A stretch of 55,598 nucleotides of DNA from Thermodesulfovibrionales bacterium (GCA_035686305.1 DASRZP010000088.1:1-55598), one strand, 5' to 3'. Numbered from the stretch's first letter, positions 9,219 through 20,054 are shown. Numbers and translations are program-made. The notes: generated by a model from the sequence alone, not told the origin.

Positions 9219-9905
9219 ATGACTGTCTTTCAATTGTGCAACGAGCTTATCTTCCCGCCGCCTGAATTCTCAGAAAGGGACGGCCTCCTCGCCATTGGCG
9301 GCGATCTCAGAGTCGAACGCCTCCTCCTTGCCTACTCAAAGGGCATCTTCCCGTGGTACTCCGATAATTGGCCTATTCTCTGGTGGTCTCCAGACCCCCG
9401 TCTTATCCTGATCCCTGAGGAGTTGAGAGTGTCACGGAGTCTGAAACAGACGATCCGGAAGGGCTTTTTCACGGCGACCATGGATCGGGCCTTTGAGGAG
9501 GTGATCTGGAATTGCTCGGATGTGCACAGGAAGGAAGACGACGGGACCTGGATTACCGATGACATGGCCGATGCCTATGTAGCCCTCCACCATGCGGGGT
9601 ACGCCCATTCCATCGAAAGCTGGCATGACGGCAAACTGGCGGGAGGTCTCTACGGCGTCTCCCTTGGCAGCGCCTTTTTCGGAGAATCCATGTTTACAAA
9701 GATCTCAGACGCCTCAAAGGTCGCCTTCACAAGACTTGTGCGGCAATTGAAGGCCTGGAACTTTACGCTCATCGACTGCCAGGTGACCACAAGGCATCTC
9801 ACGAGCTTCGGGGCCCGTCAGGTCTTGCGGAGCAGATTTCTCGCAATGCTGACTGATGCCCTACAAACCCCGACGAGAAAGGGGAAGTGGGATTTCAGTC
9901 TGTGA
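9219..9905 (+). CDS. aat: Leucyl/phenylalanyl-tRNA-protein transferase
   Basis: Aat transfers Leu or Phe from aminoacyl-tRNA to proteins with N-terminal Arg or Lys, making them ClpS/ClpA substrates. The 228-residue protein is of family length and shows the typical features: FPPPEFSERDGLLAIGGDL near the N-terminus, YSKGIFPWYS, PDPRLIL, and GGLYGVSLGSAFFGESMF in the acetyltransferase-like core. It follows clpA after 92 nt and completes an N-degron gene set. No strong ribosome site is seen before the ATG. The next gene, a cardiolipin synthase, overlaps its 3' end. Confidence 0.95.
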   Translation: MTVFQLCNELIFPPPEFSERDGLLAIGGDLRVERLLLAYSKGIFPWYSDNWPILWWSPDPRLILIPEELRVSRSLKQTIRKGFFTATMDRAFEEVIWNCSDVHRKEDDGTWITDDMADAYVALHHAGYAHSIESWHDGKLAGGLYGVSLGSAFFGESMFTKISDASKVAFTRLVRQLKAWNFTLIDCQVTTRHLTSFGARQVLRSRFLAMLTDALQTPTRKGKWDFSL

Positions 9906-11065
9906 CGCTCGCCTTTGACAGACGCTCCATAGAAAGCATATCTGATAATACCTTCGTGCCGGGCAACAGCGTCACGCTTCTCCATAAAACCCGGGATTCT
10001 TTCAACGCCATTTTTGACGCCATCAGGGAGGCGAGGGATGTTATCTGTCTTCAGTTCTACATCTTCAGAAATGACGAAACCGGCACCGAAGTAGCCGACC
10101 TTCTCAAGGAAAAAGCCAAGGCGGGAGTAAGGGTCTATCTGCTCTATGACCATTTTGGTTCTTTCGGGACTCCCGCCTCCTTTTGGAAGGGCCTCGAAAA
10201 GGCCGGGATAAGCATTAGGGCCTCGAGGCCCTTTAAATGGTCATCACCCTTTCATTACGTACAGCGCGACCACCGGAAGCTCCTTATCATAGACGGAAGA
10301 AAGGTCTTTACGGGTGGACTCAACATAGCCAACGAATACCGTGGTTTCCATCTGAGGATGAAAGAGGGATGGAGAGATACGGGCATCATGCTTCGAGGCC
10401 CCATCGCTCCCGCACTATTCAGAATATTCATGGCCACATGGAAGACGTGGGGAGGAGGTAACATACCACTCCCTGATGTCGTTCCTTCTCAAGGAGTCCC
10501 CCCCTCCCCTGATAATAACCTGCCTGTCATCCCGATTTTTGCCTCTTCGGCAAAGGGCAGGAGAAAGATGCGGAAACTGCTCTATTACAGCTTCAGGAAT
10601 GCGAGAGCGAGCATACGCCTGACAACGGCATATTTCACTCCGAGCAGAAGAATGATCGACACCCTCGAAGAGTCTGTTCAGAGAGGAGTGGACGTCAGAT
10701 TGCTCCTCCCGGGGATCAGTGATGTCCCCGCCGCCCGCTACGCAGGAAGGGCCTCCTTTTCACGTCTCCTCAGGGCGGGTGTGAAGATCTCTACCTACCA
10801 AGGTGAAGTCCTTCACGCAAAGACCTCGGTCTTCGATGGTTACTGGAGCATTGTTGGATCGGCAAATCTTGATTTCCTGTCCCTCCGTCGCAATGACGAG
10901 GGAAATGTCGGCATCCTCGACGAAGGTTTCGGAAGGAAGATGAATGCGGTTTTTGAAGATGATCTTACGCGCTCCACGGAAATACGTGAAGAGGATTGGG
11001 CCGGGAGACCTCTCCGTGAAAAGATCAAGGAGAGATTCTTTGTCCTCTTCAGGAGGAGACTGTAG
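9887..11065 (+). CDS. cls: Cardiolipin synthase, phospholipase D family
   Basis: The 392-residue protein has the two HxKxxxxD motifs that make the active site of cardiolipin synthases, which join two phosphatidylglycerols. The first is DHRKLLIIDGRKVFTGG (about residue 126) and the second HAKTSVFDGYWSIVGSANLD (about 308). No long N-terminal membrane segments are present, so it resembles the shorter ClsB/ClsC-like members rather than ClsA, and a general PLD-family role cannot be excluded. The start is a GTG at 9887 inside the end of aat; a GTG at 9902 is the alternative. The overlap suggests co-transcription with aat, though the functions are unrelated. Confidence 0.85.
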   Translation: MGFQSVTLAFDRRSIESISDNTFVPGNSVTLLHKTRDSFNAIFDAIREARDVICLQFYIFRNDETGTEVADLLKEKAKAGVRVYLLYDHFGSFGTPASFWKGLEKAGISIRASRPFKWSSPFHYVQRDHRKLLIIDGRKVFTGGLNIANEYRGFHLRMKEGWRDTGIMLRGPIAPALFRIFMATWKTWGGGNIPLPDVVPSQGVPPSPDNNLPVIPIFASSAKGRRKMRKLLYYSFRNARASIRLTTAYFTPSRRMIDTLEESVQRGVDVRLLLPGISDVPAARYAGRASFSRLLRAGVKISTYQGEVLHAKTSVFDGYWSIVGSANLDFLSLRRNDEGNVGILDEGFGRKMNAVFEDDLTRSTEIREEDWAGRPLREKIKERFFVLFRRRL

Positions 11066-11262
11066 GACCCACCCGGAAGGCGTGACTCCGCTTCTCTTCT
11101 GCTCCTGAGAGCAGCCCCTTTTCCATGATCCGTCATTCTCTCTGAACTGCTTTGGATCTCAAAGGAAGATGGGCAGCTTACAATTTCTTTCTTCCTTCAG
11201 GAAGGTCTGACAGGGTAGCGTAGACATGGTAAAATAGATGAGACTCTGAAAGGATAGGAACT

Positions 11263-11823
11263 ATGATCGGCATGAACGACTTTTTGAACATCTTTAAGAA
11301 AACGGCCTTCAGGGAAAAGGAGCTGCGAAAATTCTATTCCTCGATAAAGAAGTCCGTAATACTGTTACACCTCGGCAAACGGGCTTGGCCCGAACTTTTT
11401 AAACTTGAAGAGACATGTCAGTGGCCTGTTCTGAAAGAAATTGCCGATCCCGATCTTTCCATCTACCGGGGCGCCGACAAGGCGCTCCTTGACAGGTTCA
11501 TAAAGACTATTATCGAAGAAAAGGGCATAAGGGACCATAAGGGGGCTACAGACAAAGTCCGTTACTGGTCCGCTCTCCAATACCAGATAGAAGAGAGGAT
11601 AAACCTTTTCACCCAGATCTTCGCCTTCACCGGAGATGACGTCGGGCATTGTGAAACCGTGGCCGAGAGGTACTCTCAGGTCCGGAAACGGAGAATGCAA
11701 AAAAGGAGGAAGATGTGGCAGATCGGCTTTGGTGCCGGTGCAGCTACCGTGGCAGGAGCGGCGGCCATCTGGTATATATCGAAAAAAGACAAAAAAATAA
11801 CACCTCACGAGAGTACAGACTGA
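11263..11823 (+). CDS. Conserved-looking hypothetical protein with C-terminal membrane segment
   Basis: I do not recognise this 186-residue protein. It is helical and charged, with a basic stretch (RKRRMQKRRK, about 145-154) directly before a single hydrophobic segment rich in Gly and Ala (about 156-173) and a short charged tail, so it is probably a tail-anchored inner-membrane protein with its bulk in the cytoplasm. A ribosome site AGGATAGG precedes the ATG. It is a separate unit from cls (197-nt gap) and lies 55 nt before another unrecognised gene on the same strand. Confidence 0.6.
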   Translation: MIGMNDFLNIFKKTAFREKELRKFYSSIKKSVILLHLGKRAWPELFKLEETCQWPVLKEIADPDLSIYRGADKALLDRFIKTIIEEKGIRDHKGATDKVRYWSALQYQIEERINLFTQIFAFTGDDVGHCETVAERYSQVRKRRMQKRRKMWQIGFGAGAATVAGAAAIWYISKKDKKITPHESTD

Positions 11824-11878
11824 AGGCCTTGACTCACTCGGTAAGCTTCCCTCGCCCTCTTTTCCTTCCTTATATCAG

Positions 11879-12550
11879 ATGAAGAGGGACTTGTCAATTA
11901 ATCAAATCCTTAAGAGATCCGATAAGAGAGATGGAATACCAGTAAAGGGGGAGACCTTCAGTGAAGATGAAGCCAAAGAGAAGGAAGGAAGCATGGGTGA
12001 GGTTATCCCTTTCGTAAGAAAGGAAAAGAGAAGGCAGACATTCGAAAGTGATTTCACAGAGATCCTGAAGGATGTGGTTGAGGTCAAGAGGAAGTCCCTT
12101 TGTAGTGAAGAGAATGGCATTTTCCGTCTCGCCGTAAGTTTTGAGGACTTCCTCAAGGCAAAGATCGGCTCTTTTATCATAGAACATAAGCTCATGAACG
12201 CCGACCTCTTCCGATGCGGTTTATATGTATCACATGTCTTGACCGAAGCCCTTTCGAGGAAGATCGAAAGTTGTTATGCGACTGACTACTACCTCCGCGG
12301 TTTCGAGGAGGATGATCCTCTCATCATGCAGCAAGGGGCTGACCTCTGCTGCATCCTCTGTATTTTCTTTGAAGAGAGACGAAACTGGAGGATGATGAAG
12401 ACAGGGGACTATGCAAGAATGGGGACCCAACTCTATGCCCTCTCCTATGGAAAGACGAAAAAGACGATAGCCTGGCACATGAGCAGAAATTTTGACCGCA
12501 TTACAGCGATCACGAGAAAGTGCGTGACCTCCTTGGAAACACTTGGATAA
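11879..12550 (+). CDS. Hypothetical protein upstream of nifH
   Basis: This 223-residue protein was not recognised. It has a charged, probably flexible N-terminal third (to about residue 50) and a helical remainder containing a cluster of cysteines (DLCCILCIFF near 160) and several His and Arg residues. No signal peptide, membrane segment or known motif is visible. There is no clear ribosome binding site before the ATG. It ends about 90 nt before the predicted NifA site of nifH, so it is not part of the nif operon, although the shared strand leaves open read-through. Confidence 0.55.
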   Translation: MKRDLSINQILKRSDKRDGIPVKGETFSEDEAKEKEGSMGEVIPFVRKEKRRQTFESDFTEILKDVVEVKRKSLCSEENGIFRLAVSFEDFLKAKIGSFIIEHKLMNADLFRCGLYVSHVLTEALSRKIESCYATDYYLRGFEEDDPLIMQQGADLCCILCIFFEERRNWRMMKTGDYARMGTQLYALSYGKTKKTIAWHMSRNFDRITAITRKCVTSLETLG

Positions 12551-12640
12551 GAAAACACATTCGCCATGGAGTCAAGACTTCATGGCCTCCACCCCTCCTC
12601 TGAAGAGTTTCCGTTATCTCCTGTGACTTTAAAACAATAA

Positions 12641-12656
12641 TGTTCGTTTCAAGACA
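12641..12656 (+). promoter_or_regulatory. NifA upstream activator sequence for nifH
   Basis: TGT (12641-12643), ten bases, then ACA (12654-12656) is a perfect match to the TGT-N10-ACA NifA binding consensus. It lies 78 bp upstream of the -24 element, the usual distance. The site sits in a 20-bp tandem repeat: ACAATAATGTTC (12634-12645) recurs as ACAATTATGTTC (12654-12665), so a second half-site may be present. Confidence 0.75.
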
Positions 12657-12672
12657 ATTATGTTCTCAGTGA

Positions 12673-13614
<942 letters not shown>

Positions 13615-13672
13615 CAAGATCAGGGAAGTGAACCGTTCTCACGCACAGGCTGATCAAGAATAGGAGGAGACA

Positions 13673-15100
13673 GTGAGCAGCGCAATAAAAGATACGCAGA
13701 ATATGATAGAGGAGGTTCTCGATGCATACCCTGAGAAGGCGAAGAAGGACAGGGCAAAGCACCTCGCAGCCAATGATCCCAGCGGCCAGTGCAGTGCCTG
13801 CCAGGTAAAGTCGAACATAAAGTCCCGTCCGGGAGTGATGACCGTGAGGGGCTGCGCATACGCAGGTGCAAAGGGAGTGGTTTGGGGGCCGGTAAAGGAT
13901 CAAATAACGATCAGTCATGGTCCCATCGGGTGTGGCCAATACAGCTGGTGGTCGAGAAGGAATTACTACAACGGCCAGACCGGCATCGACACCTTCGGCA
14001 CGATGCATATCACCACCGACTTCCAGGAGAAAGACATCGTATACGGCGGGGATAAAAACCTCGATGCGGCGCTCCACGAACTGAAGGAGCTCTTCCCTCT
14101 CGCAAAAAGCATAGGTATTCTCTCCGAATGCCCCGTTGGGCTCATCGGTGACGACATCGAGGCCGTCTCCAAGAAGGTGGGAAAGGAGTTCGGATGTCCC
14201 ATTGTTCCTGTCCGCTGTGAAGGGTTCAGGGGTGTGAGTCAGTCCCTCGGCCACCACATTGCGAATGACACCATCAGGGACTATGTGCTGGGCAAGGGCA
14301 CTCTCGAAAAGACGACTCCCTATGATGTTGCACTCGTCGGTGATTACAACATCGGCGGAGATGCCTGGGCCTCGAGAAAGATGCTGGAGGAGATGGGGCT
14401 GCGGGTCATTGCCCAGTGGACAGGGGACGCATCGATAAACGAACTCGGAATCGCACACAAGGCAAAGCTGAACCTCATCCACTGCTACCGTTCCATGAAC
14501 TATATCTGCAGGCACATGGAAGAACAGTACGGCATTCCCTGGGTTGAGTTCAACTTTTTCGGCCCGACAAAGATATACCAGAGCTTACGGAAGATCGCCT
14601 CATATTTCGATGACGCCATCAAGGAGAGGACAGAGAAGATGATCGAGAAGTACAAGCCCCATATGGATGAGGTCATCGCGGAATTCCGGCCACGGCTCGA
14701 GGGGAAAAAGGTGATGCTCTATGTCGGTGGGTTGAGGCCGAGGCATACGATCGGCGCCTATGAAGACCTGGGCATGGAGGTTGTCGCATCGGGATATGAG
14801 TTCGGTCACAACGATGACTACAAGAGGACCTACCCAGAGATGAAGGAAGGCGCCGTCATCATGGATGATGCGACCCTCTACGAGCTTGAAGAGTTTACGA
14901 GGAGGCTCAGGCCTGACATGGTTGGCTCAGGCATCAAGGAAAAGTACTCCTATCACAAGATGGGCGTGCCCTTCAGGCAGATGCACTCCTGGGACTACTC
15001 AGGCCCCTATCACGGGTTTGACGGCTTCCCGGTTTTTGCGCGGGATATGGACATGACGGTGAACAGTCCGACATGGAGTCTCATACGGAGGAAGAGATGA
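13673..15100 (+). CDS. nifD: Nitrogenase molybdenum-iron protein alpha chain NifD
   Basis: NifD is the 475-residue catalytic subunit that holds FeMo-cofactor and half of the P-cluster. Seen residues: the P-cluster cysteines in [18 protein letters not shown] and [11 protein letters not shown]; the cofactor ligand Cys in [10 protein letters not shown] (about 265); the cofactor His in [14 protein letters not shown] (about 430); and the active-site Gln and His in VSQSLGHH. All metal ligands are present, so it should be functional. The start is a GTG at 13673 preceded by AGGAGG. Its stop overlaps the nifK start as ATGA, coupling the equimolar subunits. The presence of nifV and modABC nearby argues for the molybdenum enzyme. 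Confidence 0.98.
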   Translation: MSSAIKDTQNMIEEVLDAYPEKAKKDRAKHLAANDPSGQCSACQVKSNIKSRPGVMTVRGCAYAGAKGVVWGPVKDQITISHGPIGCGQYSWWSRRNYYNGQTGIDTFGTMHITTDFQEKDIVYGGDKNLDAALHELKELFPLAKSIGILSECPVGLIGDDIEAVSKKVGKEFGCPIVPVRCEGFRGVSQSLGHHIANDTIRDYVLGKGTLEKTTPYDVALVGDYNIGGDAWASRKMLEEMGLRVIAQWTGDASINELGIAHKAKLNLIHCYRSMNYICRHMEEQYGIPWVEFNFFGPTKIYQSLRKIASYFDDAIKERTEKMIEKYKPHMDEVIAEFRPRLEGKKVMLYVGGLRPRHTIGAYEDLGMEVVASGYEFGHNDDYKRTYPEMKEGAVIMDDATLYELEEFTRRLRPDMVGSGIKEKYSYHKMGVPFRQMHSWDYSGPYHGFDGFPVFARDMDMTVNSPTWSLIRRKR

Positions 15101-16608
15101 AACTGAAAATAAAAGACCACAACGAATTGTTCCAGGAAGAGGCTTACTGCAAGCAGTTTGAAGGCAAGAAAGAGTTCGAGAACGGTCCGACCGAAGAGGA
15201 GATTAACCGGGTGGCCGAATGGACCAAGACCGAGGAATATAAGGAACTCAACTTTAAGCGTCAGAACATCAAGATCAATCCTGCCAAGGCCTGTCAGCCG
15301 CTGGGGGCCATCTTCTGTTCGTCGGGATTTGATGGCGCCCTGCCCTTCGTGCAGGGCGCCCAGGGGTGCGTAGCATACTTCAGGAGCCATCTCAATCGCC
15401 ATTTCAAGGAACCCATGACGGCGGTTTCCACATCCATGACTGAGGACGCGGCGGTCTTCGGTGGACTGAATAACATGCTCGAAGGAATCGAGAACGCCTA
15501 TACGCTCTACAAACCGAAGATGATTTCGGTCTGTACCACGTGCATGGCTGAAGTCATCGGTGATGACCTGAATGCATACATAAGGACTGCCCGGGAGAAG
15601 GAGCTTATCCCAAAGGATCTCCCCGTACCTTTTGCCCATACACCGAGTTTTGTGGGATCACACATCACGGGATACGATGTCATGATGAAGGGCATCCTTA
15701 CCGCTCTTATAGCAGGCAAGAAAGATGAGCCAAAGGAGAAGATCAACATCATCATGGGCTTTGACACCTATACCGGAGACTATCATGAGGTCAAGAGGCT
15801 GATGAGGACGATGGGTGTTGATTTTACGCTTCTCTCCGACGCAAGCGCCACCTTTGACTCGCCCAATACCGGCGAGTACAAGCTGTATCCGGGAGGGACT
15901 CCCCTTGCTGATGCAGCTGATTCCATCAATGCAAGAGCGACGATATCGCTCCAAAAATACTCGACCATGAAGACGATGGAATACATCCATAAGGAATGGG
16001 GACAGAATGCTCAGGTATTGCCCATGATAGGTGTGAAGAACACGGACAACTTTTTTGAAGAGCTGAGTAAGATCACGGGCAAGCCTATACCCAAAGAGAT
16101 CGAGGAAGAGCGGGGCCGCGCAGTGGATGCGATGATCGACTCCCATGCCTATGTCCATGGCAAGAGGTTTGCCCTGGTGGGCGACCTCGACCAGCTTCTC
16201 GGTCTGATCAGTTTCCTCCTTGAGATGGGAGCGGTGCCGGTACATATCGTCTGTACGAACGGGGACAAGAAGTTTGAGGAAGAAGCGATCACCCTTCTCA
16301 ACGAAAGTCCCTTTGGCGCTGAAGGCAAGGTTTATATAAACAAGGATATGTGGCACCTGAGGTCCCTCATGTTCACGGAGCCTGTTGACTATCTGATCGG
16401 AAACTCCTATGCCAAGTTCCTCTGGAGGGATACTGGTACGCCACTCATCAGGATCGGCTTCCCGCTCTTTGACCGGCACCAGCTGCACCGGTATCCGATC
16501 ATTGGTTACCAGGGCGTGATCAATCTGGTGAACTGGGTGGTGAATACCATCCTTGACGAGATGGACAGGAAGACCATGAATACGACCAGCTTTGATGTAA
16601 TCAGATAG
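15097..16608 (+). CDS. nifK: Nitrogenase molybdenum-iron protein beta chain NifK
   Basis: NifK pairs with NifD and supplies the other P-cluster cysteines, seen in AKACQPLGA (about 62), [13 protein letters not shown] (about 88) and [13 protein letters not shown] (about 146). The family also shows the conserved [13 protein letters not shown] stretch. The 503-residue length is usual. I take the ATG at 15097, which overlaps the nifD stop (ATGA) and has GGAGGA just upstream, in preference to an ATG at 15073 that would lie within nifD. It is followed after 63 nt by the nifEN fusion. Confidence 0.98.
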   Translation: MKLKIKDHNELFQEEAYCKQFEGKKEFENGPTEEEINRVAEWTKTEEYKELNFKRQNIKINPAKACQPLGAIFCSSGFDGALPFVQGAQGCVAYFRSHLNRHFKEPMTAVSTSMTEDAAVFGGLNNMLEGIENAYTLYKPKMISVCTTCMAEVIGDDLNAYIRTAREKELIPKDLPVPFAHTPSFVGSHITGYDVMMKGILTALIAGKKDEPKEKINIIMGFDTYTGDYHEVKRLMRTMGVDFTLLSDASATFDSPNTGEYKLYPGGTPLADAADSINARATISLQKYSTMKTMEYIHKEWGQNAQVLPMIGVKNTDNFFEELSKITGKPIPKEIEEERGRAVDAMIDSHAYVHGKRFALVGDLDQLLGLISFLLEMGAVPVHIVCTNGDKKFEEEAITLLNESPFGAEGKVYINKDMWHLRSLMFTEPVDYLIGNSYAKFLWRDTGTPLIRIGFPLFDRHQLHRYPIIGYQGVINLVNWVVNTILDEMDRKTMNTTSFDVIR

Positions 16609-16671
16609 ATACCGAGAAGGCTGTATCCACCAGATGCGCGCCAGCAAAACTGGAAAATATGAAAGAGAGAT

Positions 16672-19278
16672 ATGGGAATGATGACTAATTTAGACAGGCT
16701 GACCGAAAGCGGATGTGGCACAGAGAAAAAAGGCCGGATATGCAGATCCCGGGGAGGAGAGTCGTGCGCCTTTGACGGTGCCATGATCGTTCTCCAGCCT
16801 ATCGCCGACACTGCCCACATCGTTCATGGACCCATAGCCTGCTGCGGCAACTCCTGGGAAGGGAGGGGAACCCTCTCCAGAAAGGGGGGCCTGTACAGGA
16901 TGGGTTTCACTACGGACATGGGAGAAATGGACATCGTTTACGGCGGTGAGCGAAAACTCCATGACGCCATACTCCAGACCCACGATAAGGTGCATCCCAA
17001 GGCTATCTTTGTCTATGCGACCTGCGTAAGCGGCCTGATCGGAGAGGATCTGGAATCTGTCTGCAGACAGACCGAAAAAAAACTCAGGATACCCGTCATC
17101 CCGGTGAATGCGCCGGGCTTTGTGGGACCCAAGAACCTTGGCAACAGGATCGCGGGGGAAGTGCTCCTCGATCACGTGATCGGCACAGGCACGGCAAAGA
17201 ATATGTCGGACCATGATATTAACCTTATTGGAGAGTATAACATTGCAGGCGACCTCTGGCTCATCGAGCCCGTGCTCAAAGAAGCAGGCTTCAGGGTACT
17301 TTCAAGGATAACGGGCGACTCGACGTTTGAGGAAATAACTTATGCACATAAGGCGCGCCTGAATGCAGTCGTGTGCAGCAGGGCCCTTATCAATGTTGCA
17401 CAAGGAATGGAGAAGAAGTACGGCATACCCTATGTTGAGGTATCCTTCTTCGGGAAAACCGAAATGGCAAAGGCCCTCAGGGCAATTGCGGAAAAGGGTA
17501 TGGAACATGGAGTGTGGGATGGAAGAACAGGGGAAGCGATTGAAGAAGTAATCAAGACCAAGGAACGCGCCCTTGAGAAGAAGCTTTTGCCTTACCGGCA
17601 TCTCAGAGGCAAGAAGGCAGTACTCTACACCGGTGGGGTAAAGAGCTGGTCATTCATCTCAGCCCTCCTGGACCTCGGTATCGAGCTCGTCGCTGTGGGT
17701 ACAAAAAAGAGCACCCATGAGGACGAGGAGAAGATGAGGGATATCCTCGGCCAGGACGCCCCTCTCGTGGAGAACATAACGCCGAAAAACCTTAAGAGAC
17801 TCCTTACGGAAAGGAACGCGGACATTCTGGTCGCAGGGGGCAGGAACCAGTACCTTGCCATAAAAGAAGGGTACCCTTTTGTTGATGTAAACCAGGAAAG
17901 GCATATCGCCTATGCAGGCTATGATGGCCTGGTCAACCTCGCGGAGCAGATGAGCAACAGCATACATTTCTACGAAAAAAATAAGTCCCATAAGTCTCAT
18001 ACGACTTATGTTCACCACAATAAAGAAGCTGTTGTCATGAACCCCTTGAAACATTCTCCATCCATTGGTGCTGCCATGGCATTTCAGGGGATCCATAATG
18101 CCCTTCCCATAATCCATGGAGCCCAGGGCTGCACGTTCCTGGCAAAGGTGCTCCTCACTAAGCATTTCAGGGAACCGATAGCCCTTGCAAGCACCAAGCT
18201 CTTTGCGGAGGACGTTGTCATGGGGAGCGATGAGAACTTGTCAAAAGCCGTCAAGGGCTTCGTCGAGAAAGACGGGCCCGACGTTATCGGTATTCTGACA
18301 TCGGGCCTCACCGAAATCAAAGGAGATGATGTCGCGGCATCAGTGAGAGAACTCAATGCCAACCCCTCGGGAACGAGAGTTGTCTTTGTATCCACCCCTG
18401 ACTATGAGGGAGGGATTGAGGCAGGTTACTGTGCGGCAGTCTCATCGCTCCTGAGCATTGCCGACGCACCGCGCCATGCAAGGGAGGTCACAAGAGGGCA
18501 GATCAATGTCCTTGCAGGACCACACCTGACCCCTGCTGATTGCATCGAGCTGAGGGAAGTAACAGAGTCCTTTGGTCTCAGGCCGATCATCTTGCCCGAT
18601 CTCTCCTCACTCGACGGAAGCAGGCTTGAGATGTCACCTCTTGCGACAGGTGGCACGGAAATATGGGATATAATTTCCGTCGGTTCGTCAGAATTCACCA
18701 TTGGAATCGGCATGTCCATGGAGCCCGCTGCGCAGCTACTAAAAGAACGCTTCGGCATTGAATACAGGGTGTGTGAAGGCATCTCGGGTATAAAGGATAC
18801 CGACATTTTTCTGGAGACATTGGGCCTGCTCAGTGGAAGACCTGTACCATTACGCTACGAGAGGCAGAGGCGTATCCTTGTTGACGCCATGGGCGACTGC
18901 CATGGTGTCTTTGCGAAGAAAAGGGTTTGTATTGCTCTCGAAGCGGACCATGCACTCCAGACGTCACGATGGATAACGGAGATGGGTGGCACGATACCGC
19001 TGAGTTTGGTTCCCACTGCGTCGAGGGCTTCGGCGCATATTCATGCAGACCGCGTCATTATGGGCGACCTTTCTTCCATACAGGGCGAATTCGATCTCCT
19101 TATATCGAACTCCCATGCCACCCATACGGCGGAAAAACTTGGGATGCCCCTCCTGCAGGCGGGCTTCCCGGTATACAAGATCTTCGGTAACACGAACAAA
19201 ATAACCATTGGATACAAGGGTACCCTCTCCCTAATTCAAGAAGCAGCCACTCTGTTCGCAAAGGAGGTGCATCGATGA
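16672..19278 (+). CDS. nifEN: NifE-NifN fusion, FeMo-cofactor assembly scaffold
   Basis: This single 868-residue frame contains a full NifE (about 1-435) and a full NifN (about 455-868). The NifE part shows CAFDGAMIVLQPIADTAHIVHGPIACCGNSW near the N-terminus and ends with GYPFVDVNQERHIAYAGYDG; the NifN part starts with NPLKHSPSIGAAMAFQGI and contains HGAQGCTFLAKVLLTKHFRE. In most diazotrophs these are two genes forming an alpha2-beta2 scaffold where the NifB product matures to FeMo-cofactor. The linker (about 436-454) is rich in His, Ser and Lys. The frame is open throughout with no stop at the junction, so the fusion is real at the sequence level. nifX overlaps its stop by ATGA. Confidence 0.95.
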   Translation: MGMMTNLDRLTESGCGTEKKGRICRSRGGESCAFDGAMIVLQPIADTAHIVHGPIACCGNSWEGRGTLSRKGGLYRMGFTTDMGEMDIVYGGERKLHDAILQTHDKVHPKAIFVYATCVSGLIGEDLESVCRQTEKKLRIPVIPVNAPGFVGPKNLGNRIAGEVLLDHVIGTGTAKNMSDHDINLIGEYNIAGDLWLIEPVLKEAGFRVLSRITGDSTFEEITYAHKARLNAVVCSRALINVAQGMEKKYGIPYVEVSFFGKTEMAKALRAIAEKGMEHGVWDGRTGEAIEEVIKTKERALEKKLLPYRHLRGKKAVLYTGGVKSWSFISALLDLGIELVAVGTKKSTHEDEEKMRDILGQDAPLVENITPKNLKRLLTERNADILVAGGRNQYLAIKEGYPFVDVNQERHIAYAGYDGLVNLAEQMSNSIHFYEKNKSHKSHTTYVHHNKEAVVMNPLKHSPSIGAAMAFQGIHNALPIIHGAQGCTFLAKVLLTKHFREPIALASTKLFAEDVVMGSDENLSKAVKGFVEKDGPDVIGILTSGLTEIKGDDVAASVRELNANPSGTRVVFVSTPDYEGGIEAGYCAAVSSLLSIADAPRHAREVTRGQINVLAGPHLTPADCIELREVTESFGLRPIILPDLSSLDGSRLEMSPLATGGTEIWDIISVGSSEFTIGIGMSMEPAAQLLKERFGIEYRVCEGISGIKDTDIFLETLGLLSGRPVPLRYERQRRILVDAMGDCHGVFAKKRVCIALEADHALQTSRWITEMGGTIPLSLVPTASRASAHIHADRVIMGDLSSIQGEFDLLISNSHATHTAEKLGMPLLQAGFPVYKIFGNTNKITIGYKGTLSLIQEAATLFAKEVHR

Positions 19279-19679
19279 AAGTGGCATTTGCGACAACAAA
19301 TGGCGTCGCGGTAGATGAACATTTCGGCAGGGCAGGCGCCTTTGCCGTTTACGACCTCACCGCTGAAGGTTTTCGCTTCCTCGAAATGCGGAAATTCGCA
19401 GACGGCAGGGACACCGCTGTCGAGGACACAAAGGGCATGGGAAGACCGCACGATGACATCGTTGAGAAGAAAGTCAATAAACTCTCTGATTGCAAAATAA
19501 TCTATCTCACCGAAATCGGCGGTCCCTCCGCATCTCGTCTCATAAGAAAGGGTATTATGCCCGTCAAGGTGAAGGAGATCGTTTCAATTCAGGAATCGCT
19601 CAAGAAGCTCCTTGATACGATCAAGACCTCACCGCCCCCGTGGCTTAGGAAGGCACTCCAAGGTAAAGGTCAGGAATAG
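19275..19679 (+). CDS. nifX: NifX-family FeMo-cofactor carrier protein
   Basis: This 134-residue protein belongs to the dinitrogenase iron-molybdenum cofactor family (NifX, NafY, NifB C-terminal domain), whose members bind NifB-co or FeMo-cofactor precursors and shuttle them. It has the expected N-terminus KVAFATTNGVAVDEHFGRA with the HFG motif used in cofactor contact, and the central IYLTEIGGPSASRLIRKGI stretch. Its ATG overlaps the nifEN stop (ATGA), so scaffold and carrier are translated together. The last 25 residues are a basic tail beyond the fold. Confidence 0.92.
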   Translation: MKVAFATTNGVAVDEHFGRAGAFAVYDLTAEGFRFLEMRKFADGRDTAVEDTKGMGRPHDDIVEKKVNKLSDCKIIYLTEIGGPSASRLIRKGIMPVKVKEIVSIQESLKKLLDTIKTSPPPWLRKALQGKGQE

Positions 19680-19736
19680 AGGCCGGCGATTGTTTGGAAA
19701 AAAGCGTACGTACAGCAAACAAAGGAGGAACAAAAG

Positions 19737-20054
19737 ATGAAGATGATCAGAGCTTTTATCAGACCTGAAAAGGAACAGGAAGTTGTGCTTGCCCTTGAGG
19801 GTGCAGGGTTCCCCTCTCTCACCAAGGTACCGGTCTTCGGACGGGGGAAACAGAAAGGACTGACCGTAGGACCTGTGCACTATGACGAGCTCCCAAAGAT
19901 CATGATCATGACTGTCGTGGCAAATGACGACGCCGACAAAGTGATTACCATCATCAAGGAAAAGGCGAGGACAGGCTTCATTGGTGACGGAAAGATCTTT
20001 GTCAGCCCCGTGGAGGCTGCCTATACTGTCAGGACCGGCGAGGCTGCCCTATGA
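19737..20054 (+). CDS. nifI1: NifI1, PII-like nitrogenase switch-off protein
   Basis: This 105-residue PII-family protein has the NifI1 features: the GRGKQKGL stretch leading into a T-loop with YDELPK, and the nucleotide-site tail GDGKIFVSPVEAAYTVRTGE. In archaea and several anaerobes NifI1 and NifI2 form a complex that inhibits NifDK when 2-oxoglutarate is low. The start has the strong site AAAGGAGG. It is followed by nifI2 with a 4-nt overlap. In most known operons the pair sits between nifH and nifD; here it follows nifX, which is noted as a finding. Confidence 0.93.
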   Translation: MKMIRAFIRPEKEQEVVLALEGAGFPSLTKVPVFGRGKQKGLTVGPVHYDELPKIMIMTVVANDDADKVITIIKEKARTGFIGDGKIFVSPVEAAYTVRTGEAAL

